Shown here: piece after piece, positions 26,122-34,844 of the stretch
How the letters are laid out: each line of letters starts with the position of its first letter
How positions within the stretch are numbered: the stretch's first letter is position 1
Assembly (NCBI RefSeq): GCF_009812055.1
Contig: NZ_WQNH01000019.1
Location: forward strand, 1-64,000
Direction of reading: 5' to 3'
Source of the DNA: Chelativorans xinjiangensis
Lineage (GTDB): Bacteria; Pseudomonadota; Alphaproteobacteria; Rhizobiales; Rhizobiaceae
Length of the DNA stretch: 64,000 nucleotides
Notes under the pieces: model-generated
What the model was told of the DNA's origin: nothing
The model's database searches: none
Seen by the model: only the letters and a program-made list of their open reading frames with translations
Position numbers and translations under genes: made by a program

Positions 26122-27834
26122 ATGTACACGGCCAGCACAGCATTTCTCGAAGCGCTGAGTGAAGCAGGCGTCAGCCACATCTTCGCGAATTTCGGCAGCG
26201 ACCACCCTGCCCTCATCGAGGCGATCGCCGAGGCACGCGCACAGGGGCGCAGGGTGCCGGCGATCGTCACCTGTCCCAACGAGATGGTCGGCATGAGCGC
26301 CGCACACGGCTTTGCTCAGGTTTCCGGCCAGGCGCAGGCCGTGCTTGTCCATGTGGAGTGCGGCACCCAGGCACTTGCCGGCGCCATCCACAACGCGGCC
26401 AAGGGGCGGGTGCCCATGCTCGTCTTCGCCGGCGCCTCGCCCTTCACCCAGGAAGGCGAAATGAAGGGCAGCCGCAACGAATTCATCCAATGGATCCAGG
26501 ACGTGCACGACCAACGCGGCATCGTGCGCGGCTACATGAAATACGACAACGAGATCAGGACCGGCAGGAACATCAAGCAGCTCGTGCACAGGGCCCTGCA
26601 GATCGCCGGCTCGGATCCCAAAGGCCCGGCCTATCTTATGGGCGCGCGCGAGGTGATGGAGGAGACGCTTTCCTCGCCCGTCGAAATTAATCCCGAGGGG
26701 TGGCGTCCGCTCGCCCCTTCCCCGCTCCCCGAAGAGGCGGTGGAAACGCTGCTGACGGCGTTGGAAGGGGCGGCGCGCCCGCTCGTCGTCACCTCCTATC
26801 TCGGGCGCAATCCGAGGGCGGCGGAGCAACTCGTCCTGTTGTGCGAGGCGCTGGGTGTCGGCGTTCTGGAATCAGTGCCGAACGCGATGAACTTCCCGCA
26901 CGACCATCCCCTCTACCAGGGCAACCAGTGGAACGAGCCGCACCAGAACACCACCCTCGCCGAGGCCGACTGCATCCTGGTGATCGACAGCGACGTGCCG
27001 TGGATCCCGACCGTCAGCCGCCCGCGCGAGGAGGCACAGATTTTCCACATCGACGTCGACCCGCTGAAAGAGAACATGCCTTTGTGGTACATCGGCGCGC
27101 GGGCGAGCTTTCGCGCCCACGCCGAGACGGCGCTGCGTCAGCTAAATGCGGCGCTGGCGCGCCGCAAGCCCGACGCGGAGCGGGTGCGCACCCGTGCCGA
27201 GCACTACCGGCGCACAAGCCGTGAGCGCGTAAAAGCGCTCAATGCCCTCGAGAAGGCCGACGGCGCCATCACACCGGAATTCCTGACCGCCTGTGTGCGC
27301 CGCCATATCGATGACGACACCATCGTGCTCAACGAGGGCATCACCAACTACCCGACGATCTTCAACCACCTGGCCATGCGCCGGCCTGGCTCGATCTTCA
27401 CCGCCGGGGGCGGCTCGCTCGGCTGGAGCGGCGGGGCGGCGATCGGCACCAAGCTTGCAGCACCCGACAAGACCGTGGTCTCGCTGACGGGCGACGGCTC
27501 CTACATGTTCTCCGTGCCCTCCAGTGTTCATTGGATCGCCGCGAAGTACAACACGCCGTTCCTGCAGATCGTCTACAACAACCGCGGCTGGAAGGCGCCG
27601 CGCTTTTCCACGCTCGCCGTCCATCCCGACGGCTATGCGAGCCGTGCCAACGACATCGACGTCGCCTTCGATCCGCCGCCGGACTATGCCGGCATCGCTG
27701 CCGCCGCCGGCGCCGCCTATGCGCGCAAGGTGGAAAGGCCGGAAGAGGTGGAGGAGGCGGTGGGGGAAGCTTTCGAGACCGTGCGCAAGGGAGAGCGGGC
27801 GGCGGTGCTAGACGTCTGGCTTCCGCATTTGTGA
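26122..27834 (+). CDS. Thiamine diphosphate-dependent enzyme, acetolactate synthase/benzoylformate decarboxylase-like
   Basis: The 570-residue protein has the three-domain ThDP architecture. The N-terminal pyrimidine-binding domain has the catalytic Glu in CPNEMVGMSAAHG (about 54). A central transhydrogenase-like domain follows. The C-terminal diphosphate-binding domain carries a GDGSYMFSVPSS...YNNRGW metal-binding motif (about 455-490). It cleaves or forms a bond next to a keto group of a 2-oxo acid. The substrate is unknown, and the family includes many unassigned 'ThDP-requiring' proteins. It stands between a MarR gene and a TRAP carboxylate transporter, which fits import and breakdown of an organic acid. 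Confidence 0.85.
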   Translation: MYTASTAFLEALSEAGVSHIFANFGSDHPALIEAIAEARAQGRRVPAIVTCPNEMVGMSAAHGFAQVSGQAQAVLVHVECGTQALAGAIHNAAKGRVPMLVFAGASPFTQEGEMKGSRNEFIQWIQDVHDQRGIVRGYMKYDNEIRTGRNIKQLVHRALQIAGSDPKGPAYLMGAREVMEETLSSPVEINPEGWRPLAPSPLPEEAVETLLTALEGAARPLVVTSYLGRNPRAAEQLVLLCEALGVGVLESVPNAMNFPHDHPLYQGNQWNEPHQNTTLAEADCILVIDSDVPWIPTVSRPREEAQIFHIDVDPLKENMPLWYIGARASFRAHAETALRQLNAALARRKPDAERVRTRAEHYRRTSRERVKALNALEKADGAITPEFLTACVRRHIDDDTIVLNEGITNYPTIFNHLAMRRPGSIFTAGGGSLGWSGGAAIGTKLAAPDKTVVSLTGDGSYMFSVPSSVHWIAAKYNTPFLQIVYNNRGWKAPRFSTLAVHPDGYASRANDIDVAFDPPPDYAGIAAAAGAAYARKVERPEEVEEAVGEAFETVRKGERAAVLDVWLPHL

Positions 27835-28042
27835 GCCCGCATCTGTGGGGTTGAAAGAAGGAGGAACGGCTGAGGAGACACGACGAACGACAGGATGGAA
27901 AACCGGTGCGTCCTGTGGCAGCATAGTTTGTCCTAAAACAATTGCGGCCCGCGCGGCATCCGTGCGGGCGGCGACGAGAACCGGGCGCCAGGCCTAGCGG
28001 GAGGGGCGCCACTCGGCGCTGGAACAAAGGAGGAGGAGACAC

Positions 28043-29080
28043 ATGAAAAGGCGCGAATTCCTGATTACCACAGCTGGGGCTCTGGCAACGCCGGCGCTGT
28101 TGCGCCCCGGTTTCGCCCAGGAGGCGGAGGTGACGCTGAAGCTGCATCACCTGCTCGGCCCCCAGGCGCCCGCCCACACGCAGATGCTGGAACCGTGGGT
28201 GCGCTCCATCGAGGAGGATTCCGGCGGGCGCGTGAAGATCGATATCTATCCCTCGATGTCGCTCGGCGGCGCACCGCCGCAGCTCGTCCGTCAGGTAGCC
28301 GACGGCGTGGTGGACATCGTCTGGACGGTCAACGGCTATACGCCGGGTCTCTTCCCGCGCTCGGAGATCTTCGAGCTGCCGACCATCTTCACCAACAACA
28401 TCGCGGCGACCAATCTGGCCATGCGCGAGCTGTTCGATGAATTCCTGGCGCCCGAATACGAGGCCATGCATGTGCTCTTCAACCATGTGCACGCCGGCCA
28501 GGCGCTGCACATGGCGCGGGAGCCGGTGCACACCATCGCCGACACACAGGGCAAGAAGCTGCGCGTGCCGGGACCGACCGGCAACGAGGTCGTGAAGGCG
28601 ATGGGCGCCACCCCGGTCACCATGCCGGTGCCCGATCTGCCACAGGCACTTTCCACCAATGCGGTGGACGGAGCGCTGATCCCGTGGGAGATCATTCCCG
28701 CCCTGCAGCTTCAGGACGTGACGGACTACCAGATCGAAGGGCCGAACATGACACGCTTCGGCACCACGACGTTCCAGGTGTCGATGAACAGGGCCCGCTG
28801 GGAATCGCTCCCCGACGACCTGAAAGAGGTCTTCGCGAAGAACTCCGACGAGGAGTGGCTGCGGCAGGTGGCGCAGATCTGGCGCGATACGGATGACAAA
28901 GGCATCCAGATCGCCGTCGACGCGGGCAACGAGTACATCGTGCTCACCGAGGAGGAGATGGATACCTTCAACGAGGCGCTCGCCCCCGTGGTCGACAAGT
29001 GGATCGCCGACCACACGGACTTCGATGCCGCCGCCCTCGCCGAGGCCGCCAAGGCGGCGATAGCGAACAACGCATCTTGA
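28043..29080 (+). CDS. dctP: TRAP transporter substrate-binding protein (DctP family)
   Basis: The 345-residue protein begins with a twin-arginine-like signal (KRREFL, hydrophobic stretch to about residue 28, then FAQEAE). A DctP fold follows, with WVRSIEEDSGGRVKIDIYPSMSLGG (about 52) and an interdomain arginine region near PGPTGNEVVKAMGATPVTMP (about 175). An AAAGGAGGAG ribosome site precedes the ATG. It binds a carboxylate-type solute for the DctQ-DctM pump that follows. The 208-bp gap after the ThDP gene leaves room for its own promoter. Confidence 0.92.
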   Translation: MKRREFLITTAGALATPALLRPGFAQEAEVTLKLHHLLGPQAPAHTQMLEPWVRSIEEDSGGRVKIDIYPSMSLGGAPPQLVRQVADGVVDIVWTVNGYTPGLFPRSEIFELPTIFTNNIAATNLAMRELFDEFLAPEYEAMHVLFNHVHAGQALHMAREPVHTIADTQGKKLRVPGPTGNEVVKAMGATPVTMPVPDLPQALSTNAVDGALIPWEIIPALQLQDVTDYQIEGPNMTRFGTTTFQVSMNRARWESLPDDLKEVFAKNSDEEWLRQVAQIWRDTDDKGIQIAVDAGNEYIVLTEEEMDTFNEALAPVVDKWIADHTDFDAAALAEAAKAAIANNAS

Positions 29081-29124
29081 GTGGCGAACGCCAGTATCGA
29101 GGCCCCGGCGGCGATGGGGCGAGG

Positions 29125-29643
29125 GTGATATTCCTCCTCGCCTCGCTTATCCGCTATTGGGCATTGCTCGGCGGGTTGATCACCGCCGGGCTTGCCGTGA
29201 TGACCGCTGCGAGCGCGGCGTCGAACCTGCTCTTTGCGGCGCCCTTTCCGGCCGACTACGAGCTGGTGAAGCATTTCGTGGCGGTCGTCATCTTCATGTT
29301 CCTGCCCTATTGCCAGCTCACCGGTGCCAATGTGGCCGTCGACATTTTCACCGAAAATATGAGCGAGGGGAAAAAGGCGGCGATGGCCATGCTCTCGGCG
29401 CTCTTCGCCGCCGCGTTCGCGCTGCTTCTCCTCAGGCAGATGTGGCTCGGCTTTCTCGGCTATCTGCAATATCCGGAGATCACGCCGGTGCTTCGGCTGC
29501 CCCTGTGGACCGCCTTTCCGCCAATTCTCGTTTCGCTTGTCCTGCTCCTGGTGGCCGCGCTCATTACCTTGCTCAACGGCTGGCGGATGATGCGCAGAAG
29601 GCCGGCCTTGCCGCTTGGCGAACGCGGAAGGACGACCAAATAG
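29125..29643 (+). CDS. dctQ: TRAP transporter small membrane subunit (DctQ family)
   Basis: The 172-residue protein has four hydrophobic helices, as usual for DctQ, with a VAVDIFTENMSEGKK loop after the second. The GTG start was chosen because GGCGAGG lies right before it and the residues after it are membrane-like. The earlier in-frame start would overlap dctP with unrelated sequence. It lies between dctP and dctM. Confidence 0.85.
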   Translation: MIFLLASLIRYWALLGGLITAGLAVMTAASAASNLLFAAPFPADYELVKHFVAVVIFMFLPYCQLTGANVAVDIFTENMSEGKKAAMAMLSALFAAAFALLLLRQMWLGFLGYLQYPEITPVLRLPLWTAFPPILVSLVLLLVAALITLLNGWRMMRRRPALPLGERGRTTK

Positions 29644-29647
29644 CGCC

Positions 29648-30970
29648 ATGATGGACAGTTTCGCCCTTGGACTTGCCGGCCTCCTTGCCCTTCTGGCCCT
29701 GATCGCCATCCGCGTGCCGGTCGCCTACACGATGATCCTCGTCGGCATCGTCGGCACCATGCTGCAGACGGGGCCGGCGATCGTGCTCAACCAGCTCAAG
29801 GATCTGGCCTACGCCCAGTTCTCCAACTACGACCTGACGGTGCTCCCCATGTTCATCCTGATGGGCGGGCTTGCGGCGCGTATTGGCCTTTCGAGCGACC
29901 TGTTCCGCGGGGCGAACGCCTGGCTTGGACGCTTTCCGGGCGGCGTGGCGATGGCGGCAGTCGCCGCCTGCGCCGGCTTCGGCGCGCTTTCCGGCTCCTC
30001 CACGGCCACCGCGTCGACCATGGGTCAGGTCGCCCTGCCCGAACTCAGGCGCTACAAATTCTCGCCGGCGCTCGCCACCGGCACGGTCGCCGCCGGCGGC
30101 ACGCTGGGCATCCTCATCCCGCCGTCGGTGGTGCTGATCGTCTACGCCATCATCGTCGAGGCGAACATCGTCACCATGTTCGCCGCAGCCCTGCTGCCGG
30201 GCATCCTGGCAATGGTGCTGTTCATCGCCACCATCGCCGTCTACGTCTGGGCCGTACCGGGCGCCGGGCCTACCGGCCACAAAGTGCCGCGCGACGAGCT
30301 CCTGCAGGCGACCCTCGCTATCATTCCCGTGGTCGTCATTTTCGGTATCGTCATCGGCGGCATCTATGCCGGGATTTACAATCCGACGCCTGCCGCTGCC
30401 ATCGGCGTCTTTCTGGTCGGCGCCTACGGCATCGTGCGCGGGCGGCTCGACTGGTCGGGATTCCGCGGAGCGCTCCTGGAGACGGCACGCACCAGCGGCA
30501 TGATCTTCCTCATCCTGCTGGGCGCCGAACTATTGAAGATCTTCATGGCACGCGCCGGCGTTCCCCAGGCAGCGGCGGCGGCCTTGCACGACAGCGCGCT
30601 GCCGGCGCTCGCCATTCTCGTGATGATCATCGTCGCGTTCCTGATCCTCGGCTGCCTGATGGACAGCCTGTCGATGGTCATCCTGGCGATCCCTTTCTTC
30701 TGGCCCATCGTCTCAGGCCTCGAGTTCGGCCTCGGGCCGCAAGAGCTCAAGATCTGGTTCGGAATCATCATTCTCGTCGTGGTGGAGCTGGGGCTGATCA
30801 CGCCGCCCGTCGGTCTCAACGTCTTCATCATCAACTCCCTGGCGCCGGATGTGCCGATGCGCGAGACCTTCAAGGGGGTCATGCCTTTCTTCGCGTCCGA
30901 AATCGTCCGCGTTACACTGCTCATCGCCTTTCCGGGGATTACGCTGCTGCTGCCGCGGCTTCTTCAATAG
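29648..30970 (+). CDS. dctM: TRAP transporter large permease (DctM family)
   Basis: The 440-residue membrane protein has about 12 helices and hallmark DctM motifs: PMFILMGGLAARIGL (about 70), GSSTATASTMGQVALPE (about 118), LGILIPPSVVLIVYA (about 150) and ITPPVGLNVFIIN (about 385). It uses the sodium gradient to import the solute delivered by DctP. It starts 5 bp after dctQ; the second codon is also ATG and could be the true start. Its end overlaps the convergent LysR gene by 7 bp. Confidence 0.92.
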   Translation: MMDSFALGLAGLLALLALIAIRVPVAYTMILVGIVGTMLQTGPAIVLNQLKDLAYAQFSNYDLTVLPMFILMGGLAARIGLSSDLFRGANAWLGRFPGGVAMAAVAACAGFGALSGSSTATASTMGQVALPELRRYKFSPALATGTVAAGGTLGILIPPSVVLIVYAIIVEANIVTMFAAALLPGILAMVLFIATIAVYVWAVPGAGPTGHKVPRDELLQATLAIIPVVVIFGIVIGGIYAGIYNPTPAAAIGVFLVGAYGIVRGRLDWSGFRGALLETARTSGMIFLILLGAELLKIFMARAGVPQAAAAALHDSALPALAILVMIIVAFLILGCLMDSLSMVILAIPFFWPIVSGLEFGLGPQELKIWFGIIILVVVELGLITPPVGLNVFIINSLAPDVPMRETFKGVMPFFASEIVRVTLLIAFPGITLLLPRLLQ

Positions 30971-31869
30971 GCAGGGTTTGCTCCTTCGCCCAATTCCTCA
31001 ACGAGAAAGTCGAGAAAAGCGCGCACCTTGGGAACGACGTAGCGTCTCGACGGATAGACGGCGTAGACGGAAAGCGCGACCGCCGACCACTCGCCGAGAA
31101 CGGTACGCAGGCGCCCCTGCTCGATGTCTTCGCGGACGTAAGCCCAAGGGATCAGGCTGAGACCGAAGCCGGCGCGCAGGGCATCGCGAACGGCCAGGCT
31201 CGAAGTCACCTTGTAGCGACCGCTTATGGGGATGCGGATCTGGCGGTCAGCCTTCTCGAACGCCCATTCATCGGCATGGCCGGACAACGTGAACTGGATG
31301 CAGCTGTGGCGCTTGAGGTCCTCGGGGCTCATTGGTGTGCCGGAGCGTTCGAGATAGGACGGCGCGCCGCAGACGACATGCGGGATCGTGGTGAGTTTTC
31401 GCGCGATCAGGCTGGAGTCCTCAAGGCTGCCGCTGGCGCGGATGGCGATGTCGAAACCCTCCTCGACGATGTTGACCCGTCGATCATCGAGCCTCAGGTC
31501 GAGGGTGAGGTCGGGGTGGCGGCCGAGGAAGCCCGGCAGCGCCTGGGAGAGGCAGACCAACGTCAGCGTCACCGGCGCGCTGACCCGCAAAAGACCACTC
31601 GGGCTCTCCTGCAGCGGCCCAAGCGAGCTGTCCGCCTCCTCCAGCTCGTCCAGGATGCGCGCGACCTGATCATAATAAAGCGAGCCCGCCTCGGTGAGGC
31701 TCATGCGCCGGGTGGTGCGGTTGAGGAGCCGCACGGCGAGATGAGCCTCCAACTCGCCTACATTCTTGCTGACGGCCGCGGGCGAAAGACGGAGCTGCCG
31801 CGCAGCTTCCGCAAAGCTGCCAAGCTCCACCACTTGGCGAAAGACCTTCAATGCGGTCAAGCGATCCAT
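30964..31869 (-). CDS. LysR-family transcriptional regulator
   Basis: The 301-residue protein has an N-terminal helix-turn-helix (residues 1-60, SFAEAARQLRLSPAAVSKNVGELE) and a type II periplasmic-fold effector domain (about 88-295). It resembles the CrgA-like subgroup that often controls a divergent efflux or oxidoreductase gene. Two matching TTCAC-N5-GTGAA sites lie in the divergent region, the nearer one 6 bp from its own start codon, which implies autoregulation. The likely target is the EamA exporter and the NAD(P)-binding protein. Confidence 0.9.
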   Translation of the reverse strand: MDRLTALKVFRQVVELGSFAEAARQLRLSPAAVSKNVGELEAHLAVRLLNRTTRRMSLTEAGSLYYDQVARILDELEEADSSLGPLQESPSGLLRVSAPVTLTLVCLSQALPGFLGRHPDLTLDLRLDDRRVNIVEEGFDIAIRASGSLEDSSLIARKLTTIPHVVCGAPSYLERSGTPMSPEDLKRHSCIQFTLSGHADEWAFEKADRQIRIPISGRYKVTSSLAVRDALRAGFGLSLIPWAYVREDIEQGRLRTVLGEWSAVALSVYAVYPSRRYVVPKVRAFLDFLVEELGEGANPAY

Positions 31870-31874
31870 CGTTC

Positions 31875-32010
31875 TTCACCTTAGGTGAATAGTCTGGAGG
31901 CTGGATCGCAGATTGCCGACCGAGTGGCAACAGTACGCTATTCCGGGTAGCTTTGGAGGGGCCTCTCCGTGCCCAAAGGTGCACTGGCCGAACTCTTCAC
32001 CAATAGTGAA
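31875..32010. promoter_or_regulatory. Two LysR-type binding sites (TTCAC-N5-GTGAA)
   Basis: TTCACCTTAGGTGAA lies at 31875-31889 and TTCACCAATAGTGAA at 31996-32010. Both are 15-bp inverted repeats with the same five-base arms and both contain the T-N11-A core of LysR boxes. They are 121 bp apart centre to centre, within the region between the LysR gene and the EamA gene. The repeated match supports a real operator pair. Confidence 0.65.
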
Positions 32011-32127
32011 CAGTCTCTGGACGCATCCACGTATTATCGCGTCGCGGAAGATCAATTAGCTTTGGAGTTGCGTTGGTTGGGAAATACCCGCCCTTGCAGC
32101 GCAAGGAAGCCAGGAAGGAAGCGCGTG

Positions 32128-33072
32128 ATGACGGTGTCAGAGGTAACACAAGACGCACGCGGCACGCATGCCGGAATGCTCCTGTGGGCGCTGATCGTGG
32201 GTCTGTCGTTCCCGGCTGTCGGGCTGATGAGCGAGGGCCTGCCGCCGCTGCTTCTGACGGCGATCCGCTTCGCCATCGCGGCCCTCGCCATAGGCGCGCT
32301 CGTTTGGCGGACACCTGATCGCTGGCCGAGCCTTCCGGGGCTCACGCTCTATGCCGTCATGGGACTGTGCCTCGCCGGCTTCTTCGGTGCCATGTTCTGG
32401 GCCGCGCATCGCGCCACCGCGCTATCGATGGCGACCCTCTATGTCAGTGTCCCGCTGCTCGCCTATTGCCTCGGCCGCGGGCTTGGCGTGGAAAACCCGG
32501 CCGGGCGCCTGCTTGCCATCCTGGCCCTCGGCGCGATCGGCGCGCTGGGGCTCGCCCTTGCGGAAAGCGGCGCCACGCTCGACGGGCTGCAGTTCGGTAT
32601 CGCCGAAGCGGCATTCTTTCTCGGCTGCGTGGCTTCCGCGCTGTACCCGGTCCTGACTAAGTGGGGACTGGCGCGCGGCTGGCTTTCGGATCGAGCGGCG
32701 CTGCGTACCTTCTGGAGCCTAGTTGCCGGCGGCGTGCTGATCGGCTTTCTAGGTCTGGCCATGGAGACGCCGCGGGCGCTCGCCGCCATGACGCTTTTCG
32801 ATTTCCTGCTGGTAGCCTACCTGGGCGTGTTCTCCAGCGGCGTCACCTTCTGGCTGATGCAGCGGGCAACCGCCGTTCTGACCCCGGGCGCGGTCACGGC
32901 CTACACCTATCTCGTACCGTTCGTCTCCATGCTGCTCCTCTTTGCCGGCGAGCCCGAGCGCATAGGCTGGCAGTGGCTGCCGGGCGCCTTGATGGTGGTG
33001 CTGGCGATCGCGCTCCTGTTGCGCCGCGCACCTTCCACGCCGTCCCGATGGCGCGCGGCACCTTCTTCCTGA
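32128..33072 (+). CDS. EamA/DMT superfamily transporter (RhaT-like)
   Basis: The 314-residue protein has ten predicted membrane helices in two EamA repeats, the second ending with SSGVTFWLMQRATAVLTPGAVTAYTYLVP, a common DMT motif. Such proteins export metabolites or amino acids. An AGGAAGGA ribosome site precedes the ATG chosen. The open frame extends 53 codons upstream through the operator region and is rejected there. It is divergent from LysR and 32 bp upstream of the next gene. Confidence 0.88.
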   Translation: MTVSEVTQDARGTHAGMLLWALIVGLSFPAVGLMSEGLPPLLLTAIRFAIAALAIGALVWRTPDRWPSLPGLTLYAVMGLCLAGFFGAMFWAAHRATALSMATLYVSVPLLAYCLGRGLGVENPAGRLLAILALGAIGALGLALAESGATLDGLQFGIAEAAFFLGCVASALYPVLTKWGLARGWLSDRAALRTFWSLVAGGVLIGFLGLAMETPRALAAMTLFDFLLVAYLGVFSSGVTFWLMQRATAVLTPGAVTAYTYLVPFVSMLLLFAGEPERIGWQWLPGALMVVLAIALLLRRAPSTPSRWRAAPSS

Positions 33073-33104
33073 ACAATCCAACCGATCCAAGAGGACCAAG
33101 ACCG

Positions 33105-33743
33105 ATGCGCATCACCGTCTTCGGAGCCACAGGCAGTGTCGGGCGTCGCGTCGTGACCGAGGCGATCGAGCGCGGCCACCACGTCACCGCCGTCGCACGC
33201 GATGCAGCCCGGTTTGCAGAGCTGCCCGCCGCGGCCACCGCACGCACGGGCAATGCCGCGAACGCCGACGATGTTGCCGCGCTGAGCGCCGGCCAGGATC
33301 TGGTGATCAGCACCACCCGCCCGGCGCCCGGCAGCGAACGCGATCTCGTGACCACGGCCGAGGCGCTCCTGGACGGGCTAGCCCGCACCGGCGTGCGGCT
33401 GCTGCTTGTCGGCGGTGCCGGCAGCCTGATCGTGCCCGATACGGGCTGCCACCTCGTGGATGATCCGCGCTACATGCCCGCCGCCTACCGGGACATCGCG
33501 CTTGCCTGCGGCGACCAACTCGAAGTCTGCCGCACTGACACGGCGGTCGACTGGACCTATCTGAGCCCGCCAGCCCAGCTGGAGCCGGGGGAGCGCACGG
33601 GACACTTTCGGCTGGGCGGCGACGAACTGCTTGTCGACGCAGCCGGCCACTCGCGGATTTCCCTGGCGGACCTGGCCGTGGCGCTGCTCGACGAAGCCGA
33701 GACGCCCAGGCACAGCCGGACCAGATTCACTGCCGCCTATTAG
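33105..33743 (+). CDS. NAD(P)-binding oxidoreductase, NmrA/SDR-like
   Basis: The 212-residue protein begins MRITVFGATGSVGRRVV, a Rossmann glycine motif of atypical short-chain/NmrA-like proteins (YwnB/SDR_a5 type). SPPAQLEPGERTGHFRLG (about 153) and a C-terminal helix typical of this group follow. It lacks a classical YxxxK catalytic pair in the usual place. It follows the EamA gene, probably as the second gene of a LysR-controlled unit. The substrate is unknown and a redox-sensing role is possible. Confidence 0.78.
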   Translation: MRITVFGATGSVGRRVVTEAIERGHHVTAVARDAARFAELPAAATARTGNAANADDVAALSAGQDLVISTTRPAPGSERDLVTTAEALLDGLARTGVRLLLVGGAGSLIVPDTGCHLVDDPRYMPAAYRDIALACGDQLEVCRTDTAVDWTYLSPPAQLEPGERTGHFRLGGDELLVDAAGHSRISLADLAVALLDEAETPRHSRTRFTAAY

Positions 33744-33759
33744 CCGAAGCCGAGGGCGT

Positions 33760-34839
33760 CTATGAGACCGGTCCTCTCTCCTTCTCCGCCAAGAGGGACG
33801 AGCCTGGGAAGCGCAGGAGCATGCCGAAGAGGTCGCGCGGCTCGTCGGGGTCGGCAAGGAGGTCGAGATCGGTGTAGAGGCCCGTCTGTTCGATCTTGTC
33901 GCGCACGTAGCGCAGTGCGGAAAAATCCTCTGTGGCGAAACCGACCGAATCGAACAAGGTGATCTGCCGTGCCTCGCGCCGGCCTACAGCCTTGCCGGCG
34001 ATCAGGCGCCACAACTCCTCCACCGGATGATCCTTGTCGAGCTGCTGTATCTCGCCCTCGATGCGCGTTTGCGGCGGGTATTCGACGAAGATGTCGGAGC
34101 GCAGAAGGATGTCGCGGTGCAACTCGGTCTTGCCCGGGCAGTCGCCTCCCACGGCGTTGATGTGGACGCCGGCGCCCACCATGTTGTCGGTCAGGATCGT
34201 CGCGTACTGCTTGTCGGCCGTGGCAGTCGTGATGATCTGCGCCCCCTCCACCGCGTCCTCGCCACTGGCGCAGGCCGTCATCTCGAACCCCAGACCGGCC
34301 AGATTGCGCCGGCATTTTTCGGTCGCCCCGCGGTCGATGTCGTAGAGGCGCAGTTTCCGGATCCCGAGAAGCGCCTTGAATGCCATGGCCTGGAACTCGG
34401 CCTGCGCGCCATTGCCGATCAGCGCCATGCAGTCCGCCCCCTTCGGCGCCAGATATTTCGCTGCCAGCGCCGAGGTCGCCGCCGTGCGCAGCGCCGTCAG
34501 GATTGTCATTTCCGAGATCAGCAGCGGATAGCCGTTGCCGACATCGGCGAACACGCCGAAGGCTGTCACCGTCTGCCGCCCCTCGCGGGTGTTCTTCGGA
34601 TGACCGTTCACGTATTTGAAGCCGTAGTGCCTGCCGTCGCTCGTCGGCATCAATTCGATGACGCCTTCGCGGCTGTGCGAGGCGACGCGCGGCGTCTTGT
34701 CGAATTTCTCCCAGCGGCGGAAGTCCTCCTCGATGTAGGCGGTAAGCTCACCCATAAAGCGCTCGACGCCAATCTCGAGAACGAGCTGCATCATGTGATG
34801 CACGCTGACGAAGGGAACGAGGTTGAGATGGTCGGCCAT
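33760..34839 (-). CDS. ocd: Ornithine cyclodeaminase
   Basis: The 359-residue protein matches the long ornithine cyclodeaminases of rhizobia and Agrobacterium. Features are SREGVIELMPTSDGRHYGFKYVNGHP (about 57), ALRTAATSALAAKYLA, the NAD-binding MALIGNGAQAEFQ (about 140) and VHINAVGGDCPGKTELH (about 225, with the catalytic Asp). It turns L-ornithine into L-proline and ammonia. Its start is 5 bp after the arginase gene, so the pair converts arginine to proline plus urea, as in the Agrobacterium arc genes. Confidence 0.92.
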   Translation of the reverse strand: MADHLNLVPFVSVHHMMQLVLEIGVERFMGELTAYIEEDFRRWEKFDKTPRVASHSREGVIELMPTSDGRHYGFKYVNGHPKNTREGRQTVTAFGVFADVGNGYPLLISEMTILTALRTAATSALAAKYLAPKGADCMALIGNGAQAEFQAMAFKALLGIRKLRLYDIDRGATEKCRRNLAGLGFEMTACASGEDAVEGAQIITTATADKQYATILTDNMVGAGVHINAVGGDCPGKTELHRDILLRSDIFVEYPPQTRIEGEIQQLDKDHPVEELWRLIAGKAVGRREARQITLFDSVGFATEDFSALRYVRDKIEQTGLYTDLDLLADPDEPRDLFGMLLRFPGSSLLAEKERGPVS

Positions 34840-34844
34840 GGGGA

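Noticed and set aside
31969-32127. Upstream extension of the EamA transporter by 53 residues
   Set aside because: The extension crosses a LysR-type operator and has no membrane-protein character, while a strong ribosome site precedes the internal ATG.
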